A stretch of 64,000 bases of DNA, from contig NZ_CP036349.1 of assembly GCF_007753265.1 (NCBI RefSeq), positions 682,001 to 746,000 of the forward strand, written 5' to 3'. The translations under genes were made by a program, and so were the position numbers. Each line of letters starts with the position of its first letter. Position 1 is the stretch's first letter. This DNA is from Botrimarina mediterranea. GTDB lineage: Bacteria; Planctomycetota; Planctomycetia; Pirellulales; Lacipirellulaceae. Of this stretch, positions 10,401-17,856 are shown piece after piece. The notes below the pieces were generated by a model. That model was not told the origin of the DNA. It saw only the letters and a list, made by a program, of their open reading frames with translations, and made no database searches.

Positions 10401-11527
10401 TCGAGGTCGCGCAGAAGATGGAGACCGACCACCCGGTCGGTCGCGGCGCGGTGACGGAGTACGACCGGCTGTTCGAGGCGGGCTACGCGTCGATCGTGCG
10501 TTGTCTGGTCGCCTCGAGCGAGACGTGGCGTATCGCCGAGCAATCGGGCGAAGCGGCCGACGTCATGCTCGTCGAGTCGCTGCAAGACCTCACCGAGGCC
10601 GAGCTGGGGCGTTGGCTCTCGCACAGCAAGACGGTGCGGCTGAGCGTCGTCGAACGCCTCGCCGACCCGCGCGAGTGGGAACGCTTTGTCCGCTTCGTCG
10701 AACAGTACGGCGAGGACCTGTTCACGCAGCGTTTCCTGACGCTCAGCAACCTGCGGGCGATCCTGCACCAGAAGGTCGGCGTCTGGCTCGACAACCTGCG
10801 AGAAGACCCGCCCGACGACGCGCCGAAGCTTCTCGAAGCGATCGACGTCGCGATCCCACGCGACGAGGCGATCCGCCACCTGACGGTCGCCATCGAGGCG
10901 GTCGTCGAGAACTACGCCGTCTACCGCGACTACAACGCGACGACCACGCAGTCGGACCGTGGCGAGATGCTCCACGCCCTGGTGGACTTCCTGCGGCTGA
11001 AGAACGCCTACGACCGCGTGGCGTGGAACTTGAAACCGGTGGCGCTCGCCCACCGCATCCTGGTGGAGAGCGGCCGCTCGACCGCCGCGGCGCTGTGGCG
11101 CCGCGCCGTTGAAGAGCGCACGCGCGAAGCGGCCGACAATCACCAGAAGGGCTTGGAGCAACTCGCGCAGCGCTACGGCATGCGACTGCCGACGGTGTCG
11201 CAGCGGCTCGCCGAGCGGTTTGTCCGCCCGCTGACGATCGACCTTTTGCGGTCGCTGGTGGGCCCCGCGATGGGCGCCGATGAGGACGTCGATCCGAGTG
11301 AGGCGTTCGCCGCCCTGGAGATCGAAGTCGAGATGCTGCTCGCCGAAGCGGGCGGCGCGGGGCTCGACCTTCCGGACTGGGTCGAGACGCTCGAAGAAGA
11401 AGCCGACGTGCAGCAGCGCCTGGTGCGCCGCGGCGACGACCCGCTCGACGACCCGCTGCGCCGCGTCGAGCAGGTAAGGCTGTCGTGGGAAGAGACGCAG
11501 GAGCAGTTGGGGTCGGATGAGGAGTGA
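7475..11527 (+). CDS. Large 1350-residue protein of unknown function with acidic insert
   Basis: I do not recognise a domain. The protein is soluble (no signal peptide or membrane helix), strongly helical by composition and rich in Arg/Leu/Glu. About residues 689-731 form an almost uninterrupted Asp/Glu run, dividing it into two helical halves. Repeated helical pairs in the first half (for example RLARVYARMGAANAALEQAN) look like TPR/solenoid sequence. GC and codon use match the neighbours, so it is probably a native scaffold or adaptor protein. It stands alone between a divergent propeller gene and a small secreted protein. A very long reverse-strand frame (8285-11161) inside it is a GC artefact. 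Confidence 0.75.
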   Translation: MTSQPDDPMGSEPAAHDPRERRAQCERVVLGYLNFSSGASDGAFLAALNELFALEETVAGGANPPSVDRVLSALSHRLEALRAEGKAFADAEQALGVLRLTGQFRQAYGRFHADVLWGREDHELWRPFFLGRVFEAVLSSGPPWDEAALNAARDRLDDFIGYRPIAVLETDQKIEPYRHEWIRPIPLYIASAGAAHGRRHDLIVRTLKILRETDEGILRAAYFDPALLDELALDPRAYDFDHPAHKRPNHHFGLWDPNHIDGSGNYRRFVLQPVVLDALCERVEQDASDRTDGSFTRDELLDEAAAVLAGTILMASGVSGSGPTAHSGDETLGTLLPQIAAYRDRFYAELLARVDGHHGERLRREAERLHQPFAGARQHLNQSIARRRAEQLQRVRLARVYARMGAANAALEQANEVRVASSRILCKIYCKLTAGHQALDAHDLAVAAELTPEIEDLLERGIECGALVDPWNVVGFGGNYSLFPSIENTIHDYRVDDLIQVVEQLLGLCARAWSEAAAIDDSEYERFFSTTLERIAIWWDQFATPMVSGVRRLLAKEVEVSTNLVAGALNAWHKAGAAAGDINFWAMFVDQFDSPKAFQQVVEALLEKGDLVASMALLMRWVCQVDLTPLDDGDASFHPLAERWLRLVEKKGEETGEDQWPLVAKFFDHLEANAEELWEAPKFELGLHSDDDDDLLDELFDDDEDELFGFGDDDSEFDDEDEFDDEGEDEGGIFDSLYEEMPFQDSTDDGIDSAIFEPGGDDTRLEFEEEAERLEGRLAFLNTVSRLWKHAAVVWGVRSGKADDRAETIASWRRMAVQRGAQLTQLLEQVHTHHLPQPMGDHESMVEYDRLRTIRDAIVEGVITTCVEAADAARLLRAATGAMAVDDSAAAPDTPKAVGAAVGILRAVLLADPDGVRNHWPPLRTALAAEELLYIPISRGGDPRKIVRARALHRLVSDLLTWMPRLGLIEETTDLLEVAQKMETDHPVGRGAVTEYDRLFEAGYASIVRCLVASSETWRIAEQSGEAADVMLVESLQDLTEAELGRWLSHSKTVRLSVVERLADPREWERFVRFVEQYGEDLFTQRFLTLSNLRAILHQKVGVWLDNLREDPPDDAPKLLEAIDVAIPRDEAIRHLTVAIEAVVENYAVYRDYNATTTQSDRGEMLHALVDFLRLKNAYDRVAWNLKPVALAHRILVESGRSTAAALWRRAVEERTREAADNHQKGLEQLAQRYGMRLPTVSQRLAERFVRPLTIDLLRSLVGPAMGADEDVDPSEAFAALEIEVEMLLAEAGGAGLDLPDWVETLEEEADVQQRLVRRGDDPLDDPLRRVEQVRLSWEETQEQLGSDEE

Positions 11528-11547
11528 CGTCGTCCCCTGCGACGGGT

Positions 11548-11619
11548 CTCAGCCGTCGGCGGCAGCCCACGGCGGAATCCTGGTGCCCGCCGCGCCGTGG
11601 GCTGCCGCCAACGGCTGAG
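11548..11619. repeat. Palindromic element, 27-base arms
   Basis: Arms 11548-11574 and 11593-11619 match at 26 of 27 positions (CTCAGCCGTCGGCGGCAGCC start), with an 18-base loop. It lies 20 bases after the stop of the 1350-residue gene and could act as a transcript-end hairpin, though no T-run follows. Confidence 0.8.
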
Positions 11620-11714
11620 AGTCATCTGCAATTTGCGGGTAGCAAATCGGTCTTGCTGCGGGATTGGTGGTTGCGGGACTCTATCGGCTCCACGGAACTC
11701 AATGGAGCCCTCGC

Positions 11715-12557
11715 ATGTCGCCCCGTCTCTTGTTGCTAGCAGCGCTGTTGGCGCCTTCGCTTGGGTTGGCCGAGACCGCTACGTTCGGTCGGCGGCAGTC
11801 GGTGGTGGGCGACGCCGTGGAGCAATCGGTGCGGCTGGAGATGAAGCTCGACACGACGATGCGGCAGGGCACGCAGGTCATTGATCAGGACTCGAGTGAG
11901 GTCGAGCGCGTGCAGCGCCGACTTGTGACCGCGTCGAGCACGCGCGAGGGCCGCGTCGTCGGCGCCGCGGTGCGGTTCTTTGAGGCGACGAGCACTCACA
12001 ACGGTGAGTCGGCTGCGGATATCGTCGCCGGCAAGACGTATCACTGCGAGCGTGGCGAGAACGACAAGCTGTCGGTCCTCACCGAGAAGGGGACAATGCC
12101 CACGTTGGAAGAGTACGCCTTGGTGGTCCGGGCGATGGAAACGCTCGGCACGGCGAGCCCGCTGGCGGAGTTCCTCGCCGGCAAGACGATCGCCGTTGGC
12201 GAGAAGCTCGATATCCCCGCCGAGCTCGCCCAACGAGCGTTGGGGTTCGATAAGCAGTTCGGGACCGTCGACAAGTTCACGCTCACGCTCGAAGAGTTGC
12301 GCGACGTGGAGGGCCTTCGCGTCGCGCGGTTCGCGGCGGATGTCGAGGCGTCCGCGACCGGCTCGGGGCAGATGGGGCTGTTTGTCGAGGGCGTCTTCGA
12401 GATCGAAGAACCGACCTGCCGGATGGTGAGCGCCGACCTGACCGGCCCGATCGCGCTGAGCGGCCAGCAAGGCGTCGGCGTCACGGCGCATCAAGTCGAT
12501 AGCCGCGGTCGGATGCGGATGCGACTCGCCGCGCGCTATCGCGACGCGACGCGGTAG
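11715..12557 (+). CDS. Small exported protein, function unknown
   Basis: About 280 residues beginning with a clean signal peptide (MSPRLLLLAALLAPSLGLAE). The ATG at 11715 was chosen because GGAG lies 8 bases upstream and the signal starts there; the in-frame start at 11664 would bury the signal. The mature part is Glu/Thr/Val-rich with many short predicted strands and no Cys, resembling a periplasmic beta-sandwich. I recognise no family. GC and codon use are like the neighbours. Confidence 0.7.
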   Translation: MSPRLLLLAALLAPSLGLAETATFGRRQSVVGDAVEQSVRLEMKLDTTMRQGTQVIDQDSSEVERVQRRLVTASSTREGRVVGAAVRFFEATSTHNGESAADIVAGKTYHCERGENDKLSVLTEKGTMPTLEEYALVVRAMETLGTASPLAEFLAGKTIAVGEKLDIPAELAQRALGFDKQFGTVDKFTLTLEELRDVEGLRVARFAADVEASATGSGQMGLFVEGVFEIEEPTCRMVSADLTGPIALSGQQGVGVTAHQVDSRGRMRMRLAARYRDATR

Positions 12558-12562
12558 CGACC

Positions 12563-12910
12563 GTGAGCCGTCGGCGCTATAGCGTACTTCATGTTGCCGT
12601 AGCGTCTCGCGCAGAGACGCGGATGCGCAGAGGGTAGACAGCGAAGATTCACGCAAAGGCGCCAAGCCGCAAAGAACGTGTTGCTGTTTGATCGTTTGCG
12701 GCTGCGCTCATTTCTCAACGACTTCGTCTTTGCGCCTTCGCGGCTTTGCGTGAGTCTTGAAGGCATCCAGCTCTGCGTCTCTGCGCGAGACTTCTCCACG
12801 TTGCTCCGTGGATCAGAGCTAGGCTAGAAACGCTACGGCCAAGTGAAGCACGCTCTAGCCGTGGGTGACGTTACAACCGGGGTTACCCGCGGCTAGCGCC
12901 GACGGCTCAC
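12563..12910. repeat. Palindrome split by MITE copy B
   Basis: Joining 12563-12579 to 12858-12910 restores a palindrome: an arm reading GTGAGCCGTCGGCGCTAGCC, a short loop, and the complementary arm (12885-12910) reading ACCCGCGGCTAGCGCCGACG. The same arm sequence occurs inside valS at 37676-37742. The MITE-like element sits at the central CTA of the left arm; CTA is present on both sides of it. Confidence 0.8.
12581..12854 (-). repeat. MITE-like nested palindromic element, copy B
   Basis: A 274-base copy of the element at 2861-3158, reverse-oriented by its ends. Outer sequence matches almost base for base (CGTAGCGTTTCTAGCC, CTCTGATCCACGG, CTCGCGCAGAGACGCAGAG). The inner core between the CAAAG-type arms reads in the opposite sense relative to the ends when compared with copy A. 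No coding content. Confidence 0.85.
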
Positions 12911-12924
12911 AGGGCGCTTCGCCA

Positions 12925-14538
12925 CTAATCGGGCAGCGCGGTTTGGATCGCTTCGGATTGATACAGCGGCAGGTAGCGGTAGTAGACCTCGAGGGTCATC
13001 GTCGCCAACGCCGTGGCGTACAACCTACCGCCGCGGTCGTTGTGGGGACCCTCGATCCACCAGCTGCCCCGTTCGTGGCCGCGGGTCGCTTGTTGCTCGA
13101 CGAGTTGGTCGCGCACCTTCTCGTTCCACTCACGCCACACGGGGCCGACGCCGCCGGTGTGATGGAAGATCGTCTGCGCGGCGTAGTAGTTGTGATAGAA
13201 GTTGCCGGAGCGGGGGCCTTCCTTCGCCAGCCGCTCGACGCCGCGCGCGAGGCGGTCGTCGTCGTGGTCCCAGCCGAGGTACATGCGGCACAACAGACCG
13301 ACCGCGGTGAGCGTCGGCGTGCCGTTGTAAGGGGGCGGCTCGGCGCCGTCGACGGGTTCGGGCGCGGCGAGGTAGCCATAGCGTGAGCCGTTGTCGGTGC
13401 TGGCCGAGTCGAGGAACTGGCTTGCACGGCTGGCGATCCGTGGCGGCGTTTGGAAGCCGGCGAGCATGCCGCTCTTCAACGCCATGATCTGCCAGCCGGT
13501 GACCGAGGTGTCGCCCGCTTCTTGTGGTCGGTAACGCCAGCCCCCGCCGGCCGGGTCTTGGGCGTACGCCAAGTAAGCCAACGCCGCTTGCGCCGGCGCG
13601 CGGAGCTCGGGGTCCTTGGTGAGGCCGTACGCCTCGCAAAGCACGATCGCACAGATGCCGTGGGCGTACATCCTGCCGCTATCGGCCCAGGTGAGGCCGG
13701 GGTTGTCTTCGTCGAGCTTGCCGAGCCGCACCAGCGCGCTCAGGCCGTTGCGGATGACGCGGCGGTAGCGGCCGCGCTTGTGGGTCTCGCCAGCTCCGAG
13801 GAACGGCAGCAAGGCGAGCCCCGTGGCGCTGGTGAGCGAGTCGTTGAACGGGTCCTTGCCGGGAACCTTCGCGGGATGGTCGCAACGCCCACGGCACTCG
13901 CCGGCGGTGTGGATGAGGCTCCACGTGCCGTCGGGGTTCTGGTGATCGGCGAGCCACTTGAGGCCGCGGGCGACGGCCGCCTCGCTGGCGGGTGATCCCC
14001 CCTTGGCGGCCACGAGCGCGGCGCGGCCGGCGTCCGATCGGCCGTCGGTCCCCGTGCCGGGCACCACGGCGAAGCTCGTATCGGTGGGCATCGAAATCGA
14101 CGAGCTCGCCAACAGCGACGACAAGTCCACCGCTGGCTGCGGAGCGGTGGTCATTTCGGGCGTCGGCGCGGCGAGGGGCGGCGCGGCGGCGTTCTCGAGC
14201 GGTTGCGACAGGTCCTCGGACGCCAGCTCGAATGACGCGTCGTCGAGGTCGAGCGACTCGTCGAGCACCTCGGCCGGCGGCGGCTCGCCGAGTAGCGTGA
14301 ACGTCGTCGAGAGCGGTAGCGGCGGCATCGTCGAGACCGCCAGCAGCAGGCAGACCAGGGCGTGGGCCGCGAAACTGATCATCCAGCCGTACGCTTCCCG
14401 TCCGTCGCCGGGTGAAGTCTCGGCGTGCGATGGCGGTTCCAGCGGGGGAGGGGCGATCGCCGACCTGTCGAGGAGTTCGGGGGGCGGCACGGCGGGGGTG
14501 GGGACGTTTTCGGACACGGCTCGCCGGTTTCGCGGCAA
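12925..14538 (-). CDS. Membrane-anchored squalene-cyclase-repeat protein
   Basis: Up to 537 residues. There is a Pro-rich cytoplasmic head, one membrane helix (about residues 50-70: SFAAHALVCLLLAVSTM) and an acidic linker. Then comes an alpha/alpha-toroid of prenyltransferase/squalene-oxidase repeats (from about residue 190: GLKWLADHQNPDGTWS, and repeats with GGGWRYRP and GSWWIEG). Planctomycetes encode many such proteins and they lack the cyclase DXDD motif, as this one does, so a sterol or hopanoid cyclase activity is unlikely. The start may be the TTG at 14538 or the GTG at 14517 (MSENVPTPAV). The gene is divergent from the NfeD gene. Confidence 0.8.
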   Translation of the reverse strand: MPRNRRAVSENVPTPAVPPPELLDRSAIAPPPLEPPSHAETSPGDGREAYGWMISFAAHALVCLLLAVSTMPPLPLSTTFTLLGEPPPAEVLDESLDLDDASFELASEDLSQPLENAAAPPLAAPTPEMTTAPQPAVDLSSLLASSSISMPTDTSFAVVPGTGTDGRSDAGRAALVAAKGGSPASEAAVARGLKWLADHQNPDGTWSLIHTAGECRGRCDHPAKVPGKDPFNDSLTSATGLALLPFLGAGETHKRGRYRRVIRNGLSALVRLGKLDEDNPGLTWADSGRMYAHGICAIVLCEAYGLTKDPELRAPAQAALAYLAYAQDPAGGGWRYRPQEAGDTSVTGWQIMALKSGMLAGFQTPPRIASRASQFLDSASTDNGSRYGYLAAPEPVDGAEPPPYNGTPTLTAVGLLCRMYLGWDHDDDRLARGVERLAKEGPRSGNFYHNYYAAQTIFHHTGGVGPVWREWNEKVRDQLVEQQATRGHERGSWWIEGPHNDRGGRLYATALATMTLEVYYRYLPLYQSEAIQTALPD

Positions 14539-14698
14539 GCCAGCGGCGCCGCGAACGAAGGAGGGTCAGAGAAGTGCGGAGCGGCGGCGGTCGAGAGCCG
14601 TCGCTACGTCTTTAGGCTACGGCGCCGGCGCCGAATTCGCCACGTTGGCGCGCGGGCGTTGGCGGCGCAATGTTCTCCGATTTAGCCACCGATGGCGG

Positions 14699-14704
14699 TA
14701 TAAT
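14699..14704 (+). promoter_or_regulatory. Possible -10 box for the NfeD operon
   Basis: An exact TATAAT within very GC-rich DNA, 64 bases before the ATG at 14769. No good -35 match is seen at 17 bases upstream, so the call is weak. Confidence 0.3.
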
Positions 14705-14768
14705 CGGGGCTGTCGGAAAAGCGATCGGACTCAAACCGACCAGGCAAAGAGAGAGAGGCGTCCCCAGG

Positions 14769-17102
14769 ATGAGCGTCGCGTCATTATCGCCGAGCGGTCT
14801 GCCGCGATGGGTGCGTGCCGCGTTGCTGCTCGCGGCCCTGCTGCTCCCTGTAAGGGGGCGAGCGGCGGCAGAAGCCGAGCCCGCCGAGGTCCCGCCGGCG
14901 GCGGGAGAGGTCGAGGAAGAGGGGGCCGATGGCGAAGCGAAGGCCGACCCGAGGCAGGTCGCCCTGGTGCGGCTGCGGCTGCCGATCACTGGCAACGACG
15001 ACACGGTGTACCAGGCGCGGCTGCAACGCGCCATCGAGAAGCTCGGGAAGGCCCCCGCTGGCGTAGGGGACCGACGGCCGTTGTTGGTGCTCGAGTTCGC
15101 CCCGACCCCCGAAGGGGGCGCGACGGAGTTCGAGCGGGCGCTGCGGCTGGCGCGGTTCCTGGTCAGCGATGAGATGGCGCGGGTGAAGACGCTGGCGTAC
15201 CTCCCCGATTCGATCGAGGGGCACGCGGTGCTGGTGGCGCTGGCGTGTGAAGAGATCGCGATGGCGCCCGAGGCGCAGGTCGGCCGCGCCGGCGCCGATG
15301 AGGACGCCGCCCGCCCGCTGGAGCCGGGCATCCGCGCCTCGTACGAGCAGATTGCCGAGGCCCGCCGCACGGCGCCGCCGGCGGTGGTTCTAGCGATGGT
15401 CGATCGGGCCGCCGAGCTGGTGCGATTGGAGACCGATCGCGGCGTCGAGTTCGCGTTGGGCGCAGACCTCGAAGCGCTGCGTGAAGAGCGGGCCGTGGTC
15501 AGCGAAGACGTGCTCGCCCCCCCGGGGACGCTGGCCGTCTTCACCGGCCGCGAGGCGCGCGAGGAGGGGATCGCCAAGTACCTGGTCGCCGATCGTGAAT
15601 CGCTGGCGCGGGCCCTTTCGGTGCCAAGCGAGTCGCTCAACGAAGACCAATCGATCGCCGGCGAATGGCGCCCGGTAATGGTCGATCTGTCGGGGCCGGT
15701 GAACCAGCGACTGGTGCGCCGGATCGAGACGCTGATCGGTGACGAGCTGGAACGCACCAACGTGAACTGGGTTGGCGTCCGGATCGATTCGACCGGCGGC
15801 GACTTGCCCGCGGCGCTGCGGCTCGCGCAGACGCTGGCGGACCTGGGCGACGGGGAGGTCCGCACCGTCGCCTACGTCCCCAAACGGGCCGAAGGGCCGG
15901 CGGCGCTGGTGGCGCTGGCGTGCGATCAGCTGGTGATGCAGGAGGGCGCCGTGCTGCGGGGCGCCGAGCCGATCGCCGGCGATGCCGAGGAGAACCCGGG
16001 CAGGCTCGATCCCAACCTCCAGAAGGAACTCGAAGGGCTCCTCGCCGACCCGCAGGCGGAGATCGACGCCGCCCGCACGACGGTGCGGGAGACCCTAGCG
16101 CCCGCCACGGCGCGAACCTGGTCGCTGCTGGCGGCGGCGTTCGACGGCAGCATCGAACTCGCCCGTTACACCAATCGCGAGACGGGCGCCCAGCGGGTCT
16201 TTAGCCCCGAGGAACTCGAGGAGCAGCCCGCCGCGGCCGAGTGGCGCAAGGGCGAGGAGGTGAAGGCCGCCGGCGTCGCCCTCGACATCCCCGCCGAAAG
16301 GGCGGTCGATTCGGGCATCGCCTGGCAGACCGTCGAGCAGTTCGACGACCTGCAAGCCTTGTACGGGCTTACCGAGCCGCCGCGCACTTCGGAACCGAAT
16401 TGGGCGCTCGAGCTTGTCGAAGCGCTCGCGTCGCCCGGGCTGGCGGCGCTGCTGCTGGTGATCGGCATCGTCGGCATCTACATCGAGTTGCACTCGCCGG
16501 GCGTCGGCATCGGTGGTTTCGTAGCGACCGTCGCGCTGCTGCTGTTCTTCTGGAGCAAGTTCCTTGATGGCACGGCCGACTGGCTCGAGGTGCTGCTGTT
16601 CGTGACGGGTATGGTGTTCGTGCTGCTGGAGCTGCTGGTGCTGCCGGGGCTGGGCATTTTTGGCGTCGGCGGGTCGCTGTTGATCATCGCGTCGATCGTG
16701 CTGGCGAGTCAGACCTTCATCCTGCCGCAGACCGAAGCGCAGCTCTACGAACTACGCAACTCATTGGCGACGGTCGCCGGGGCGGGCTTCGCGTTCTTGA
16801 TCCTGGCGGGAGTGCTGCGCCAGTACCTGCCGCAATCGGCCCTGTTCCGCCGGGCGACTCTGGGGCCGCTCGAGGAGGCGGACCGCATCGAGCAGGACCG
16901 CCGCGAACAGCTGGCCGACTACGAGCACCTGCTGGGCCACCGCGGCGTCGCGACCACCAACCTGTTGCCAACGGGCCGCGTGGAGATCGACGGCGAGCTG
17001 GTCGATGTCGTTACGCGCGGCGAGTTCGTCGAACGCGGCGACGCCGTCGAGGTCGTCGAAACGCACGCGAACCGAGTCGTCGTCCGCCGCGTCCAGGGGT
17101 AA
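14769..17102 (+). CDS. Long NfeD-type ClpP-class membrane protein
   Basis: About 777 residues. A signal peptide (residues 1-35) leads into two degenerate ClpP/crotonase-like segments; the second has the typical VRIDSTGGDLPAALRLAQ strand-helix. Three to five membrane helices follow (about 555-690: LLLVIGIVGIYIELHSPGVG is diagnostic of NfeD), then a C-terminal OB-fold (TGRVEIDGELVDVVTRGE). NfeD proteins cooperate with SPFH/stomatin partners in membrane quality control. The catalytic Ser of the protease domain is not obvious, so proteolysis is unproven. The ATG at 14769 was chosen over 14670 because the signal peptide begins there and AGAGAGAGG lies upstream. A second NfeD gene follows. Confidence 0.85.
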   Translation: MSVASLSPSGLPRWVRAALLLAALLLPVRGRAAAEAEPAEVPPAAGEVEEEGADGEAKADPRQVALVRLRLPITGNDDTVYQARLQRAIEKLGKAPAGVGDRRPLLVLEFAPTPEGGATEFERALRLARFLVSDEMARVKTLAYLPDSIEGHAVLVALACEEIAMAPEAQVGRAGADEDAARPLEPGIRASYEQIAEARRTAPPAVVLAMVDRAAELVRLETDRGVEFALGADLEALREERAVVSEDVLAPPGTLAVFTGREAREEGIAKYLVADRESLARALSVPSESLNEDQSIAGEWRPVMVDLSGPVNQRLVRRIETLIGDELERTNVNWVGVRIDSTGGDLPAALRLAQTLADLGDGEVRTVAYVPKRAEGPAALVALACDQLVMQEGAVLRGAEPIAGDAEENPGRLDPNLQKELEGLLADPQAEIDAARTTVRETLAPATARTWSLLAAAFDGSIELARYTNRETGAQRVFSPEELEEQPAAAEWRKGEEVKAAGVALDIPAERAVDSGIAWQTVEQFDDLQALYGLTEPPRTSEPNWALELVEALASPGLAALLLVIGIVGIYIELHSPGVGIGGFVATVALLLFFWSKFLDGTADWLEVLLFVTGMVFVLLELLVLPGLGIFGVGGSLLIIASIVLASQTFILPQTEAQLYELRNSLATVAGAGFAFLILAGVLRQYLPQSALFRRATLGPLEEADRIEQDRREQLADYEHLLGHRGVATTNLLPTGRVEIDGELVDVVTRGEFVERGDAVEVVETHANRVVVRRVQG

Positions 17103-17196
17103 GCTGAAAGGAGGGACGCGGGACGAGGGGCTAGGGACGAGGGAAGCGCAAGCGAACCATGGTCTTTTCCCTCTCCCTCCTAACCTTCGTTAATGT

Positions 17197-17850
17197 TTGC
17201 CCACTCCTGCTCTCAAGCCTGTTGCCTCAAGCCTCACCCACTCTGAATTGAACGCCCTCGACGGAATCTCGATCGCTGTGCTGCTGACGCTCGTTGGCAG
17301 TTTGCTCGTTATTGCCGAGGTGTTCTTTCCCTCGGGCGGGCTGTTGGGCTTCTTGTCGGCGGCGTGCTTTATCGGGGCGATCTACAGCGCTTACACGTCG
17401 GGCGGCTGGTTCTACGGGCTTTCGTTTGCCGCGGCGGAGGTGGTGCTGACGCCGGTCTTGCTCTACTTCGCGTTTACGTACTTGCCCAGCACGCCGCTGG
17501 GCAAGGTCCTGGTGGGCGCTGCGCCGACCGAACAAGAAGTGCTCCCCGAGGGCGACCGTCGGACTTTGGTGGGCCGCGTTGGCGTCGCGCGGTCGAAGAT
17601 GCTGCCGGCGGGGTCGATCGAGATCGACGGCCAGATGCTCGACGCGGTCAGCCAGGGCCAAGCGATCGATCCGGGCGAGTACGTCAAAGTCGTCGAGGCG
17701 AGCCGCACGCGGTTGGTGGTCCGCCGGGCCCCCGCCGCCGAACGCCCCGACCCCACACGTTCGACCGGCAGCGGCGACTTGCTCTCACGGCCGGCCGGCG
17801 AACTGGGCCTCGACGACTTCGACTTCGACGAGAAGTCGCCGCAGGCTTGA
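17197..17850 (+). CDS. Short NfeD family membrane protein
   Basis: About 200-217 residues. Two to three membrane helices (SIAVLLTLVGSLLVIAEVFF then GGLLGFLSAACFIGAIYSAY) lead into an OB-fold (VGRVGVARSKMLPAGSIEID) and an acidic tail. It is the short form that normally accompanies the long NfeD or an SPFH protein. The start is uncertain: TTG at 17197 or TTG at 17248 (MNALDGISIA); the upstream 90 bases hold GGGACGAGGG-like repeats rather than a ribosome site. It follows the long NfeD gene by 94 bases, probably in one transcript. No SPFH gene is adjacent. Confidence 0.82.
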   Translation: MPTPALKPVASSLTHSELNALDGISIAVLLTLVGSLLVIAEVFFPSGGLLGFLSAACFIGAIYSAYTSGGWFYGLSFAAAEVVLTPVLLYFAFTYLPSTPLGKVLVGAAPTEQEVLPEGDRRTLVGRVGVARSKMLPAGSIEIDGQMLDAVSQGQAIDPGEYVKVVEASRTRLVVRRAPAAERPDPTRSTGSGDLLSRPAGELGLDDFDFDEKSPQA

Positions 17851-17856
17851 GTGCTA

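Noticed and set aside
8285-11161. A 958-residue open frame on the minus strand inside the 1350-residue gene
   Set aside because: It lies wholly opposite a long plus-strand gene in GC-rich DNA; its sequence is low-complexity Arg/Val/Asp-rich, and no ribosome site or domain is seen.
13958-15172. A 404-residue frame spanning the divergent promoter region
   Set aside because: It covers two genes in other frames and has no recognisable domain.
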